From: Hahella sp. HN01
GTDB taxonomy: Bacteria; Pseudomonadota; Gammaproteobacteria; Pseudomonadales; Oleiphilaceae
Reading direction: 5' to 3'
Assembly: GCF_018986435.1 (NCBI RefSeq)
Contig: NZ_JAHMIN010000034.1
Coordinates: 1-41,104, forward strand
DNA: 41,104 nt
The position numbers were made by a program, and so were the translations under genes. Shown one piece after another: positions 32,139 through 41,086 of the stretch; the stretch's first letter is position 1, and each line of letters starts with the position of its first letter. The notes beneath the pieces were generated by a model. The model searched no databases. It worked only from the letters and a program-made list of their open reading frames with translations, and was not told where the DNA came from.

Positions 32139-33749
32139 CTAAGCGCTTGTTTCTTTAAAATATTCCGCCCACTTTTCATCCGCTTCGTCACCGAACAGAA
32201 TCCGGCAGGCCTCCAGCAAACCTTGGGCGTTTTTAATTTTATCACGCCGGACCACCAAAGATATTTTCGATCTTCGGCGTAGAAAGTCATCCAGTTTGGT
32301 CACCATTTCACGTCGCGCCGCCTGTTCTATCTCGCAACGCAGGTACTCCGCATTCTCGATCAGCAACTCCGCCTGTCTGGGATCGGCGCGAATAGTCTCC
32401 AGCAGGTCGAAGGCGTGCGCAGCGTAACGTCGCCACAGTCTAGTCGACAGTTTTTCCGAAGAGGACGGTGGCGTCAGGCTGTCGAGGTCCATGAGTCGGG
32501 CCTGATGCATGAACTCCTCTTTCACCCGGTTGGGAGGCTCCCCGTACCAGATTTTATCGGGGTAGGGCGGATACATCCCAAGCGCGGCGGCGGCCTGGCA
32601 GATCTCATCGCCCACATTCAGGCAGTCCGTGAGCTTACCGCCGAAGATACTGATGTGGCGGGTTTCGGCATTGACCTCAATCACGTGTTTGCGCGACAAC
32701 TGCAGCCAGTCCGTCTTGGCTCCATTGTCGCCTTGCACCGCCAACGGCCGAACGCCGCATCGTTCGGCCACCACGTCGCTTTCCGTCAATGGTTGCGGCA
32801 GGCGCAAACGCGCATTGATATTGTCCAGCACGAACTTGCGGTCTTCCGGCGTCACGGTCGCATAGGGGGATTCCATGCGCGTATCCGTTGTGCCGATACA
32901 GGTTTTCGGCCCCATAGGAATGACAAAAAACAGGCGGCCGTCGTCAGCGAAAAAAGTCAGCACCCGCTTGTTTTCCGTTATGCGGTCGACAATCAGATGG
33001 ATGCCTTTGGAGAAGGCGTGCCGGCACTTGGTTGTTTGTCCGGTCAGCCGGTTGTGCTCATCGACAAAGGGACCGCAGGCGTTGACCAACAACCCCGCAC
33101 TGATCTGGAACTCTTCCCCGGAGATATTATCCCGGGCATCGATGGTCCAGATGCGGTCCGCCCAGCGTGCGCTGACGGATTCCACGTAATTAGCGGCGAT
33201 GCAGCCGTAATCCATGGCGCGGCGGATGAAGTTAAAGACGAAACGGGCGTCGTTGTCATGCAGAAAGGCGTCGGAATATTCGAAGCCGCCTGTGCTGCCC
33301 TCCGTATTCACGATAGGCTCTTCACGACCGATCCGCTCTGGCGTCAGGTAATGGGGGAAGCGCGTGAAGCCATTGCCCATAAACCAATACAACACACCGC
33401 CCAGGTAGAGAAACCAGGGCGGATAGCGAAATCCTTTTTTGATCGTGGTGAAGAAGCGAATTTCCTGCACCGTGGAGGGGTAGCTGCGCATTAACTTGTT
33501 GCGCGACATACAGAGTTTGCGCACCAGGCCGAACTCGTAGGTTTCCATGTACTTGATGCCGCCCCAGGCCAGGTTGGAGGACTCCTGGCTGGTGAAGCCG
33601 GCGAAGTCGCCCCGATCTATGAGGGCTACTTTCAGTCCTCGCGCGGACATGGCGGCGGCGGAGACTGCGCCATTAACGCCGCCGCCGATCACCAGGGCGT
33701 CGAAACTGAAGCGGCGGAGCTTGCTGAGATTATTGTCTCTGAGCTGCAT
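32139..33749 (-). CDS. glpD: Aerobic glycerol-3-phosphate dehydrogenase
   Basis: A 536-residue FAD-dependent membrane-associated enzyme that oxidises glycerol-3-phosphate to dihydroxyacetone phosphate and feeds electrons to quinone. The FAD site is DALVIGGGVNGAVSAAAMSARGLKVALIDRGDFAGFTS (about residues 17-54). It is followed by SSNLAWGGIKYME and the substrate-domain segments HAFSKGIHLIV, FFVIPMGPKTCIGTTDT and RHISIFGGKLTDCL. Length is close to the family's roughly 500-540. The best start is ATG 33749, with only a distant GAGG. Adjacent to an acyltransferase gene that could use the same metabolite pool. Confidence 0.92.
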   Translation of the reverse strand: MQLRDNNLSKLRRFSFDALVIGGGVNGAVSAAAMSARGLKVALIDRGDFAGFTSQESSNLAWGGIKYMETYEFGLVRKLCMSRNKLMRSYPSTVQEIRFFTTIKKGFRYPPWFLYLGGVLYWFMGNGFTRFPHYLTPERIGREEPIVNTEGSTGGFEYSDAFLHDNDARFVFNFIRRAMDYGCIAANYVESVSARWADRIWTIDARDNISGEEFQISAGLLVNACGPFVDEHNRLTGQTTKCRHAFSKGIHLIVDRITENKRVLTFFADDGRLFFVIPMGPKTCIGTTDTRMESPYATVTPEDRKFVLDNINARLRLPQPLTESDVVAERCGVRPLAVQGDNGAKTDWLQLSRKHVIEVNAETRHISIFGGKLTDCLNVGDEICQAAAALGMYPPYPDKIWYGEPPNRVKEEFMHQARLMDLDSLTPPSSSEKLSTRLWRRYAAHAFDLLETIRADPRQAELLIENAEYLRCEIEQAARREMVTKLDDFLRRRSKISLVVRRDKIKNAQGLLEACRILFGDEADEKWAEYFKETSA

Positions 33750-33838
33750 GAAAACCGGGTTCCTCTGAACAGGAAGTACGACGGTTGTGGTTGTCTTTTA
33801 TCCAGTATTGCAGGCAAGGACGGATTTCGCGAATTCCG

Positions 33839-34741
33839 CTAGCCCTGCGCGAGTCTGGAAACCAGGAAGTCAACCGCGGCTTTGACTTTGGGAACGGCAT
33901 ATTTGGGGCGTTGATAGAGCAGGTAGATGCCGAGTTGGGTGGCGCGACTGACATGCAGAGGGTAATCCAGCTCCAGGATGTGGAACCCGGCCGGAAGAGC
34001 GCCCGACCTCAACACCCAATTCGGCATCATCGCCAGTCCCTTGCCCTCACTGGCCCACTGCCGCAGCAGACGAGGAGAGCTGGTGATCAGGGCGGGACGG
34101 ATATCCACCTGTCGCCAGCGACCGTTGATGTTGGCCTGCCAGTAAAGCACTTGATCGGAAGTGCGGAAGAAGATCCCCCGGTGCTGGCTTAAATCTTCTA
34201 TCCGTAGCGGCATTCCGTAACGTTGCAAGTAGGCGTCGGAGGCGGCCAGTGAGAAGTTATTGTCGTCAATATACTTGGCCACCACCCGTTCATCTGGAAT
34301 TTGTCCGGCGCGCACGGCGATGTCCACCGTATCCCGCATGATATCGACCACCTTATCCGTCAGATCGATATCAATGATGATTTCGGGATAAAGCGCCTCA
34401 AACTCGGGCAGAATTGGCACAATCCGACTTTCGCCATAAGAGGGGCTGCAGCTGATGCGCAATACGCCCGAGGGCTTGCTGCGGTAGTTGACGATGAGTT
34501 CATCCGCATTATCGAGGCCGCGCAATATCTGGCTACAATGCTGGAGATAGATCTCGCCGATCTCCGTCAGCTTCACGACCCGGGTAGTGCGGTGCAGCAG
34601 GCGTGCGCCCAGTTCTTCTTCCAAAGCCTGAATCTGGCGGGTGACGCTGGATACGGGAATGTCAAAGTGTCGTGCGGTATCGCTGAAACTACCGGTTTTT
34701 CCCACGTGGTCGAAAAAACGCAGCGCTCTGAGTTTATCCAT
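33839..34741 (-). CDS. LysR-family transcriptional regulator
   Basis: A 300-residue regulator. The N-terminal winged helix-turn-helix is FFDHVGKTGSFSDTARHFDIPVSSVTRQIQALEEELGARLLHRTTR (about residues 9-54), followed by the linker helix and a substrate-binding-fold effector domain (about 90-295). It is divergent from the medium-chain oxidoreductase gene across 129 bp, the classical LysR layout, so that gene is its probable target. TTGAAA...TTTCAA elements lie in this region, but no clear T-N11-A site stands out. The ligand is unknown. Confidence 0.95.
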   Translation of the reverse strand: MDKLRALRFFDHVGKTGSFSDTARHFDIPVSSVTRQIQALEEELGARLLHRTTRVVKLTEIGEIYLQHCSQILRGLDNADELIVNYRSKPSGVLRISCSPSYGESRIVPILPEFEALYPEIIIDIDLTDKVVDIMRDTVDIAVRAGQIPDERVVAKYIDDNNFSLAASDAYLQRYGMPLRIEDLSQHRGIFFRTSDQVLYWQANINGRWRQVDIRPALITSSPRLLRQWASEGKGLAMMPNWVLRSGALPAGFHILELDYPLHVSRATQLGIYLLYQRPKYAVPKVKAAVDFLVSRLAQG

Positions 34742-34870
34742 GTGTTCTATATTTTTGCTGAAATGACAAAAGTTATTTGAAATTTAGCATGTTTATCTTT
34801 TTCAAGGGCAAAAATAAACTGGTTTCAGAATTTCGAGATTGATGAACCTTCTACACATAAGGAGCGCGCC

Positions 34871-35863
34871 ATGAGCTACAAAGCAGTCAAATTAGTGAAA
34901 AGACCTGAAACAGACATCACGCCGGCTTGTTTCGAGCTGGTGGAACTGGATGCTCCTGCGCTGGAACCAGGGCAATTCCTGATAAAACAGACGCATATGT
35001 CGCTAGATCCGGCGATGCGTGGATGGATGAGCGCCGCGACCGACAGCTATATTCCTCCGGTCGGCCTGGGTGAAGTCATGCGCTCCAGTGGCGTTGGAGA
35101 AGTCGTGGAATCCAGGAATGACAAGTTTCCCGTTGGCGTCAAAGTGGCGGGCATGTTCGGGTGGCGGGAATATCTGGTTAGCGGCGGCGAAGGCGTCTCC
35201 ATCATGCCGCAGGAACTTCCGGCGGAGGCGATACTCTCCGTGCTGGCGTTGCCTGGCGTGACCGCCTACCACGGGTTGATGGAAGTGGCGAAGCCCAAGG
35301 CCGGTGAAACATTGCTGGTTTCGGGCGCAGCAGGTTCGGTGGGCTCTCTGGTGGGCCAAATCGCCAAGGCTGAAGGGCTGCGGGTAATTGGCGTCGCTGG
35401 CTCGGAGGAAAAACGCCGCTGGCTGGTGGAAGAGCTGGGCTTTGATGCAGCCATCAATTACAAGACGGAGGATCTGGCGCAGGCAGTGAAAGAAGCGGCG
35501 CCGAACGGGATCGACATTTATTTTGAAAATACTGGCGGCCCTATTCAGCATGTCGCCATGGCCAATATGAACGCGTTTGGACGTATCGTGGTGTGTGGAG
35601 TGATCGCCGACTATAACGCTGCGACCCCGGCGCCGGGGCCGAGCTGGACGCAGATCGTGAAGAAGCGCCTCAGTATCCAGGGCTTCACGATGCCGGACCA
35701 TATGCATCGCTTCGGCGAGTTGTCGCAAAAAGTCGGCGCATATCTCCTGGCGGGAAAAATCAAATACCGCACTCACGAATTGAATGGTCTGGAAAGCGCA
35801 ATAGAAGGGATCAATCTGCTGTTTACCGGCGCCAATGAAGGCAAGCTGTTAGTACGTCTGTAA
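34871..35863 (+). CDS. NADP-dependent zinc-free medium-chain oxidoreductase (PTGR/CurA-like)
   Basis: A 330-residue soluble enzyme with AAGGAG before the ATG. THMSLDPAMRGWM (about residues 41-53) and the Rossmann motif VSGAAGSVGSLVGQIAKAEG (about 149-168) are typical. So are IDIYFENTGGPIQHVAMANMNAFGRIVVCG and the end GANEGKLLVRL, as in the leukotriene B4 dehydrogenase/CurA/YncB group. These reduce alkenal or enone double bonds with NADPH and lack zinc. The physiological substrate is unknown. Probably controlled by the divergent LysR protein. Confidence 0.93.
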   Translation: MSYKAVKLVKRPETDITPACFELVELDAPALEPGQFLIKQTHMSLDPAMRGWMSAATDSYIPPVGLGEVMRSSGVGEVVESRNDKFPVGVKVAGMFGWREYLVSGGEGVSIMPQELPAEAILSVLALPGVTAYHGLMEVAKPKAGETLLVSGAAGSVGSLVGQIAKAEGLRVIGVAGSEEKRRWLVEELGFDAAINYKTEDLAQAVKEAAPNGIDIYFENTGGPIQHVAMANMNAFGRIVVCGVIADYNAATPAPGPSWTQIVKKRLSIQGFTMPDHMHRFGELSQKVGAYLLAGKIKYRTHELNGLESAIEGINLLFTGANEGKLLVRL

Positions 35864-35885
35864 TCGCCCTTCTCGTCGTTATATT

Positions 35886-35924
35886 TCTCCGTGCGCCGCC
35901 GCAGAGGTTGCGGCGCTGCGGAGA
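35886..35924 (+). terminator. Strong two-part hairpin after the oxidoreductase gene
   Basis: TCTCCG-T-GCGCCGC pairs with GCGGCGC-TG-CGGAGA around a 10-base loop: 7 bp, a small internal loop, then 6 bp. It starts 23 bp after the stop. There is no long T run, though AT-rich DNA follows. Confidence 0.65.
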
Positions 35925-36043
35925 GATGTAAATTTTATGTAAACACTTCCCGCGCTTTTTTTACAAACTCATGTCTGATGTCTTTGTGTCTGCAACCGTA
36001 TTCTGACTCCAACGCAAAAACATTGCATTGAAGGAGCCAGAAC

Positions 36044-37285
36044 ATGAATACCGCAACTCGTCCTACACAGACCTCATCAACACATTCCACTGGCAAGCCC
36101 GGCCATTCTCCATTCCGCAAAGCGTTGCTGGCGACAGCGATGTTGGCGTGTTGCGGGTATACCGGACTGGTATGGAGCGCCGGAACACAGGCGGAAAATG
36201 TCGAGCCCGTGACGCAGGCAGCGACTCAGCCATCCGTCATCGCCCCGCGCATACAGTTAGCTATTTTGCTGGATACGAGCAGCAGTATGGACGGCCTGAT
36301 CAATCAGACTCGCAATCAGCTGTGGAAGATGGTGGACGAATTCTCCAAGGCCAAGAAAAACGGCGTCACGCCAATACTGGAAGTGGCGGTGTATGAATAC
36401 GGCAATGATGGGCTTTCTTCCCAAAACGGCTACATTCGCCAAGTGACTGGACTTACCAGAGAGCTGGATCGGGTGTCCGAGGCGCTGTTTTCCTTGACGA
36501 CCAATGGCGGCGATGAGTTCTGTGGCTACGCTATCAACTCCGCGGTAAAAGAGCTGCAATGGAGCCAATCGTCCAATGATATCCGCGCCATCTTTATCGC
36601 CGGTAACGAGCCTTTCACGCAAGGCCCGGTATCCTTCCGGGAGGCGATTGCTCTGGCCAAACAGAAAGATATAACCGTCAACACTATTTTCGCCGGAGCC
36701 TATAACGAAGGTGGAGAAAGTGGCTGGCGCCAGGGCGCGCAACTGGCTGGCGGCAATTACATGAGCATCGATCAGGACCAGCAGGTCGCGCAAATTGAAG
36801 CGCCTCAAGATAAAGAAATCGCCGCCTTGAACGCCAGGCTCAACGAGACCTATGTGCCCTATGGCGCGGGAGGCGCGGCGGCGTCCAAGCGTCAATACGA
36901 GCAGGATGCGAACAGTCAGAATGTCTCACTTGGTTTGCTGGCGCAAAGAGCCAAGTCCAAAGCTTCTGTTGCTTACGATAACTCAAGCTGGGATTTAGTG
37001 GACGCCTACGAAGCCGGGGACGTGGCGCTGGAGGAAGTAGAGGCGGAAGCATTGCCGGAGCCGATGGTTGGGATGAGCAAAAAGGAAAAAGTAGAGTATA
37101 TAGAAACGAAGAAAACAGAGCGCAAGGCGTTGCAGGACAAAATTAAAGCCTTGAGCGACGAGAGAGAAGTTTATGTCGCGGAGGAGAATCGTAAGGCGGC
37201 GAAGTCGGACGCGAATACAGTCGATGAAGCGCTAATCTCCGCCATCCGTAAGCAAGGCGAACAAAAAGCTTTCGAATTCAAATAG
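36044..37285 (+). CDS. Secreted VWA-domain protein
   Basis: A 413-residue exported protein with AAGGAG before the ATG. A long signal (FRKALLATAMLACCGYTGLVWSA) is followed by a VWA domain from about residue 69. RIQLAILLDTSSSMDG holds the metal-ion site Asp77-x-Ser79-x-Ser81, with later ligands in TNGGDEFCG and IFIAGNEPF. The C-terminal 110 residues are highly charged and helical (KKEKVEYIETKKTERKALQDK), probably coiled coil. VWA proteins bind partners through a metal ion; the partner is unknown. It is the only gene of its transcript and ends in a strong terminator. Confidence 0.87.
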   Translation: MNTATRPTQTSSTHSTGKPGHSPFRKALLATAMLACCGYTGLVWSAGTQAENVEPVTQAATQPSVIAPRIQLAILLDTSSSMDGLINQTRNQLWKMVDEFSKAKKNGVTPILEVAVYEYGNDGLSSQNGYIRQVTGLTRELDRVSEALFSLTTNGGDEFCGYAINSAVKELQWSQSSNDIRAIFIAGNEPFTQGPVSFREAIALAKQKDITVNTIFAGAYNEGGESGWRQGAQLAGGNYMSIDQDQQVAQIEAPQDKEIAALNARLNETYVPYGAGGAAASKRQYEQDANSQNVSLGLLAQRAKSKASVAYDNSSWDLVDAYEAGDVALEEVEAEALPEPMVGMSKKEKVEYIETKKTERKALQDKIKALSDEREVYVAEENRKAAKSDANTVDEALISAIRKQGEQKAFEFK

Positions 37286-37313
37286 GCCATCTTCAACAGC
37301 ATCCTGCATACAA

Positions 37314-37341
37314 AAAAGGCGGCCTAAACAGGCCGCCTTTT
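37314..37341. terminator. Bidirectional terminator between the VWA and autotransporter genes
   Basis: AAAAGGCGGCCT-AAAC-AGGCCGCCTTTT: a perfect 12-bp stem with A and T ends, so it can work on both strands. It lies 28 bp after the VWA stop and 19 bp before the autotransporter stop. Confidence 0.92.
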
Positions 37342-37360
37342 GCGTTCAAGATGATAAGGC

Positions 37361-39046
37361 TTACAGCTCGTAACGCAGACCTGTGTTGATCTGGTAGGCG
37401 CTGCTATTGTCATAGCTGACGTTTTGCTGGTAATCGATAAACGCTGAAACGCCATTCTTCATAACAGCGACTGCGCCCAGGTTGAAGATGTAGTACAGGC
37501 TGTCTTCGCCATCCGGGCTCAACTCAAACTTGGTCGCGTCAGAGTCGCCGATAAAATGGAACTTGACTGGGCCAAAGTTAGTGCTTGACTCGCTTACCGC
37601 GGAAGCCTGGAAGCTAGGCTGCAGCACGCCCCAGTTGTAGCTGACGGGATAGGTGGCTTCAAAGCCGGCGCTGGTTGTCATCTGGTCGAGGTTTTGCTCG
37701 CCGACATGTACGGACCAGCCTTCGCCGCCTGTTTCGTCAAAGCTGTCGATTTCCGTGTTTGAGTAGTTCAAACGCAGGAATGGCTGTACGGACAGCGCGC
37801 CGCTGTTAAACATAACGCTTGCTTGCAGCGCGAGATTCAACTGCTTGCTGTCGGTTTCGCCTTTAGCTGTGGCGGAGAACTCAGAACCGGATTCGGTATA
37901 GTTAATGCGACGTTTGGTGTTGTAGTCGCCAGCGCCATAGCCCACCTGCATATCCAGACCGAAATTGCCGATGTAGTAAGAACCATAACCCGTCAGGTTA
38001 TAGGCGTCCGCATCCACACCGCCGCCGCTTTCAGAGAAAGACAGGTCGTTCTGTCCCCATCCCAGCGCAGCGCCGACTAACAGGTTTTGGCTGACGCGGT
38101 AATCGGAGCCCAGGGTAAAGCCGTCGTTATCATATTCGTATGCAGATTCACGATCGGTCCTGTCATGCTCCACTGACTCGCGGTGCAAGCTCAGGAACAC
38201 GCCGAAAGGAGAAGTCTGAGCGTCGCCAGCGGCTCCGCCGGTCAGGACCTGCTCACCCCAGGTGCGACCGTTCACGGTCACTTGAATATTTTCGTTATCC
38301 TGACGCAAAGAAGACATGCGCTTGAAGATACGATTAGTGTGCGCTTGAGAGGTCTCAGACGCGACGCGTAACAGGGAAAGGGTTTCTTCTGGCGCCAGTT
38401 GGTTGATGATAGAGCCGACTTTCGTTGGGTCATCGGTCGCCAATTCGTAAAGAACAGCGCAGCGTTGCGCCAGCTTTTCTGCTTCACCGGTAGCGTCTTC
38501 AGGTATTGAACCGCAAATGGCGTCAAGCACCTTGGAAACTTGACGGTCGTTTTCGTTGTCGGTGAGAGGTAGCAGCTCTGATGTCGGCGCTTTGGATACG
38601 GTTATCGTAACAGTACCTTGAACTTCTACTGGTTCCTCGCAACGAGCTTGAGGGGGCATCACCTCTAAAGGGGGATTGATGAATTCTCCACCATAATCCC
38701 CTCCGTAGTCACCACCATAATCGCCATCATCGTCGTCTGGAGTACATTCAACAATATCCACAATTTTATATGTGAAGGTGTCTTGTCCAACAAAATCTTT
38801 GTTAGGTACGTAGCGCAGCCATGGTCCGTCTGTTGTCGTAACTGTGCCGTTTGCGGGCTGCTCAAAACTTACGACCCTGATGTCGTCGCCATCAGGGTCT
38901 GAGTCATTCGCTATAACGTCAACATTGGTATAACCATTCTCTTGAATAGTGACGGTGTCACTGTTAGCCACCGGAGCGGCGGCATTCGCCAAGGGCGCCA
39001 TCGCAGCGCCCGCAAGAAAATACAGGGGCAATTTGTTCCGTTGCAT
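37361..39046 (-). CDS. Short autotransporter with cadherin/Big-like passenger domain
   Basis: From ATG 39046 (TAAGGT upstream) the product has 561 residues. Signal peptide MQRNKLPLYFLAGAAMAPLANA is followed by a Big_9/cadherin-like domain. VTIQENGYTNVDVIANDSDPDGDDIRVVSFEQPANGTV through FTYKIVD (about 31-97) resumes at GTVTITV (144-150). Between them lies an acidic insert with DDDDGDYGGDYGGDYGG (104-120) and two cysteines (101, 136). A helical linker with two further cysteines precedes the C-terminal autotransporter beta-barrel (about 285-561), which ends RYEL rather than the usual aromatic residue. It should expose or release a small passenger. It is divergent from two glycosyltransferase genes. 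Confidence 0.88.
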   Translation of the reverse strand: MQRNKLPLYFLAGAAMAPLANAAAPVANSDTVTIQENGYTNVDVIANDSDPDGDDIRVVSFEQPANGTVTTTDGPWLRYVPNKDFVGQDTFTYKIVDIVECTPDDDDGDYGGDYGGDYGGEFINPPLEVMPPQARCEEPVEVQGTVTITVSKAPTSELLPLTDNENDRQVSKVLDAICGSIPEDATGEAEKLAQRCAVLYELATDDPTKVGSIINQLAPEETLSLLRVASETSQAHTNRIFKRMSSLRQDNENIQVTVNGRTWGEQVLTGGAAGDAQTSPFGVFLSLHRESVEHDRTDRESAYEYDNDGFTLGSDYRVSQNLLVGAALGWGQNDLSFSESGGGVDADAYNLTGYGSYYIGNFGLDMQVGYGAGDYNTKRRINYTESGSEFSATAKGETDSKQLNLALQASVMFNSGALSVQPFLRLNYSNTEIDSFDETGGEGWSVHVGEQNLDQMTTSAGFEATYPVSYNWGVLQPSFQASAVSESSTNFGPVKFHFIGDSDATKFELSPDGEDSLYYIFNLGAVAVMKNGVSAFIDYQQNVSYDNSSAYQINTGLRYEL

Positions 39047-39140
39047 GTTTAACCTTAGCTGAATAATGTAGTTAGAATTTTGGGTCGCACATTGTACGTA
39101 AAATGGGCGAGAAATTGAAACTGGGGAACCACTATAAAAC

Positions 39141-40340
39141 ATGAGCAAGTTGGTGTTTTGCTGGGAATTAGGCGGCGAACTAGGTCATTTGGCGACACTT
39201 TCTGAACTGGCGCGTGAATTTGTCAGCCATAATCACCAGGTGACTGTGATATTGAAAGACCTTTCAAAAGCGCCACTCTTTTTTGCGGATACTCCCGTGA
39301 CAGTGCTGCAAGCTCCGGTGTGGCCGGCTAAAGGGAAAAAAGAGCGGCCCAGTAGTTGCGTCGCTGATATTCTATTGAAGAGAGGCTATGAATCTGTAGA
39401 GGGTCTAGCCACTTTGGTCAGCGCCTGGCAGACGTTATTTCGACTAATACAAGCTGACGCCCTTTTTTTTGATTTTGCTCCAACCGCCATGCTGGCGTCG
39501 CGCTCGTTATCCCTGCCCAAATTTACGATAGGCGCTGGATTCAGTGAACTTTCTCCTGGTCAGCCAAACCCCAATATTCGGCCTGAAACCGCCGACTACA
39601 GTCAGGTATACGAGGCTGAATCAAAAGTGGTGGCCAATATGAACCCTTTAGTGCAAGCGATGGGGCTGTCGCCATTATCGTATTTGTCGGACTTGCACCA
39701 GGTTGACTCTGCGTTTATCGCCGGCTATTCAGAACTCGATTTTCAGGCGGCGCACCGGCAGCATGCTGTGTATTGTGGTCCGGTTGCGGGAGATTTTCCG
39801 GGAGAAGTTGCGGTGTGGCCGCATAACGCGGGGAAGAAAGTGATCGCCTATCTGAAGCCTTTTTATCAGCATCTGGAAAACGTATTGGACGGCATAAAAC
39901 GCCTTGGTGAAACGGCGCTGGTTATCTGTCCAGGAGGCTCTGAGGAGCTTATCTCGCGATATCAGAGTGACGCTTTGCGAATCTATTCGTATCCCGTCGC
40001 TCTGGATCAGGCGCTGAGCGAAGCGGACCTGTCGATATGCCATGGCGGCATGGGAATGTTGGCGAAAAGCGTTAAGGCAGGTGTTCCCATAGCTTGCCTG
40101 CCCACTCAGCAGGAGCAATTCCTCAACAGTCGGACAGCCAGTGAAAGTGGTGTTGGTGAGATGGTTAACGGTGAAAATGTTGACGCATTGGTCGGCAGCC
40201 TGCAGAGATTGCTGACTTCGGACGCTCTTCAGACCCGGGCTCGCGAGTGCGCAAACAAATACAAAAGTCAGCAGCGCGGCGCCGAGCTGATTCGCCAACG
40301 GGTTGAGGCGGTGTTGGCGGAAAGGGGGCGAAAGTCTTGA
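39141..40340 (+). CDS. GT1/MurG-like glycosyltransferase
   Basis: A 399-residue GT-B-fold enzyme, probably using a UDP-sugar. The N-terminal half has ELGGELGHLATLSELAREFVSHNHQVTVILKD (about residues 9-40), the typical G-H-xxxxxxLAxxLxxxGHxVT pattern. The C-terminal half has VIAYLKPFYQHLENVLDGI, LVICPGGSEELIS and the donor-site segment SEADLSICHGGMGMLAKSVKAGVPIACLP (about 293-321). The acceptor is unknown. The following gene overlaps its stop by four bases (TTGA), so both are one operon. Confidence 0.88.
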   Translation: MSKLVFCWELGGELGHLATLSELAREFVSHNHQVTVILKDLSKAPLFFADTPVTVLQAPVWPAKGKKERPSSCVADILLKRGYESVEGLATLVSAWQTLFRLIQADALFFDFAPTAMLASRSLSLPKFTIGAGFSELSPGQPNPNIRPETADYSQVYEAESKVVANMNPLVQAMGLSPLSYLSDLHQVDSAFIAGYSELDFQAAHRQHAVYCGPVAGDFPGEVAVWPHNAGKKVIAYLKPFYQHLENVLDGIKRLGETALVICPGGSEELISRYQSDALRIYSYPVALDQALSEADLSICHGGMGMLAKSVKAGVPIACLPTQQEQFLNSRTASESGVGEMVNGENVDALVGSLQRLLTSDALQTRARECANKYKSQQRGAELIRQRVEAVLAERGRKS

Positions 40341-41086
40341 GAACAGTCGTTATTCAATCGTTTCGCACCCATGATGTTCCGCCCTGGGTGGAAAAATGCC
40401 GACGCAGCGTAGTTCATTGGGCGCAGCTTCAAGGCTACGAGTATCTCTTTTACGACGATCGTTTCTTTGATTGTTTACCTGATTGGTATCGAGCGCGCAC
40501 CGGCGGCCAAATTCACCTGATGGCGGATCTGGCGCGCTTGGAGCGTGCGGCGGAGCTGCTGGCGGCGGATTATGAGCGCGTCATCTGGGTAGACATTGAC
40601 GTATACATCGGAGCCCCTGAACGTTTGGCGGTTGCAGACTCGGAGAGTTTCGCATTTTGCCGGGAAGTCTGGATCAGCGAGAGCGAAGGCGCGCTGCATC
40701 GATATCATCGGGTGAATAATGCGATCGCCGTTTTTTGCCGCGATAACCCGTTTCTGGATTTTTACCGATACTCCTGCAAACAGATGGTGCGCCACGACGA
40801 AGCGTTGCGTCACGTGACTATTGGCACCTCCTGGTTAACGCATTTGCATGAACGGGTCCGCTTTCCCTTGCTGAACCATGTGGCGTTACTCAGCCCCTGG
40901 GTTTTGCAGGACTTGAGTCGGGGGGAGGGCAAGTTTCTGGAGTTGTATCGTCAGGAATTCGCTGCGCCGGTTTATGCGGTGAATCTGTGCCTGACCTTCC
41001 GGAACAAGAATCTGACGGGACGAACGGTGACGGATGGAGATTTTGAGCGCGCTATTTTGCATTTTGCGCGTATGGGATCGGAATAG
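40337..41086 (+). CDS. DXD-type glycosyltransferase
   Basis: A 249-residue protein starting with TTG at 40337, inside the stop codon of the previous gene; translational coupling explains the weak start. WAQLQGYEYLFYDDRFF and MADLARLERAAELLA lead to the metal- and nucleotide-binding motif YERVIWVDIDVYIG (about 79-92, DID), as in GT32 or capsule-type transferases. HRVNNAIAVFCRDNPFLDFY is the usual acceptor-side strand and helix. Soluble, cytoplasmic. It could add a second sugar after the upstream GT1 enzyme; substrate unknown. Confidence 0.83.
   Translation: MRTVVIQSFRTHDVPPWVEKCRRSVVHWAQLQGYEYLFYDDRFFDCLPDWYRARTGGQIHLMADLARLERAAELLAADYERVIWVDIDVYIGAPERLAVADSESFAFCREVWISESEGALHRYHRVNNAIAVFCRDNPFLDFYRYSCKQMVRHDEALRHVTIGTSWLTHLHERVRFPLLNHVALLSPWVLQDLSRGEGKFLELYRQEFAAPVYAVNLCLTFRNKNLTGRTVTDGDFERAILHFARMGSE

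Noticed and set aside
32415-33494. Plus-strand open frame of 359 codons
   Set aside because: It is antisense to glpD, which is unambiguous. High GC third positions create such frames.
34742-34870. LysR-type T-N11-A operator
   Set aside because: The region is AT-rich and several weak candidates exist; none is clearly better than the others.
35003-35776. Minus-strand open frame of 257 codons
   Set aside because: Antisense to the medium-chain oxidoreductase; His- and Arg-rich shadow translation.
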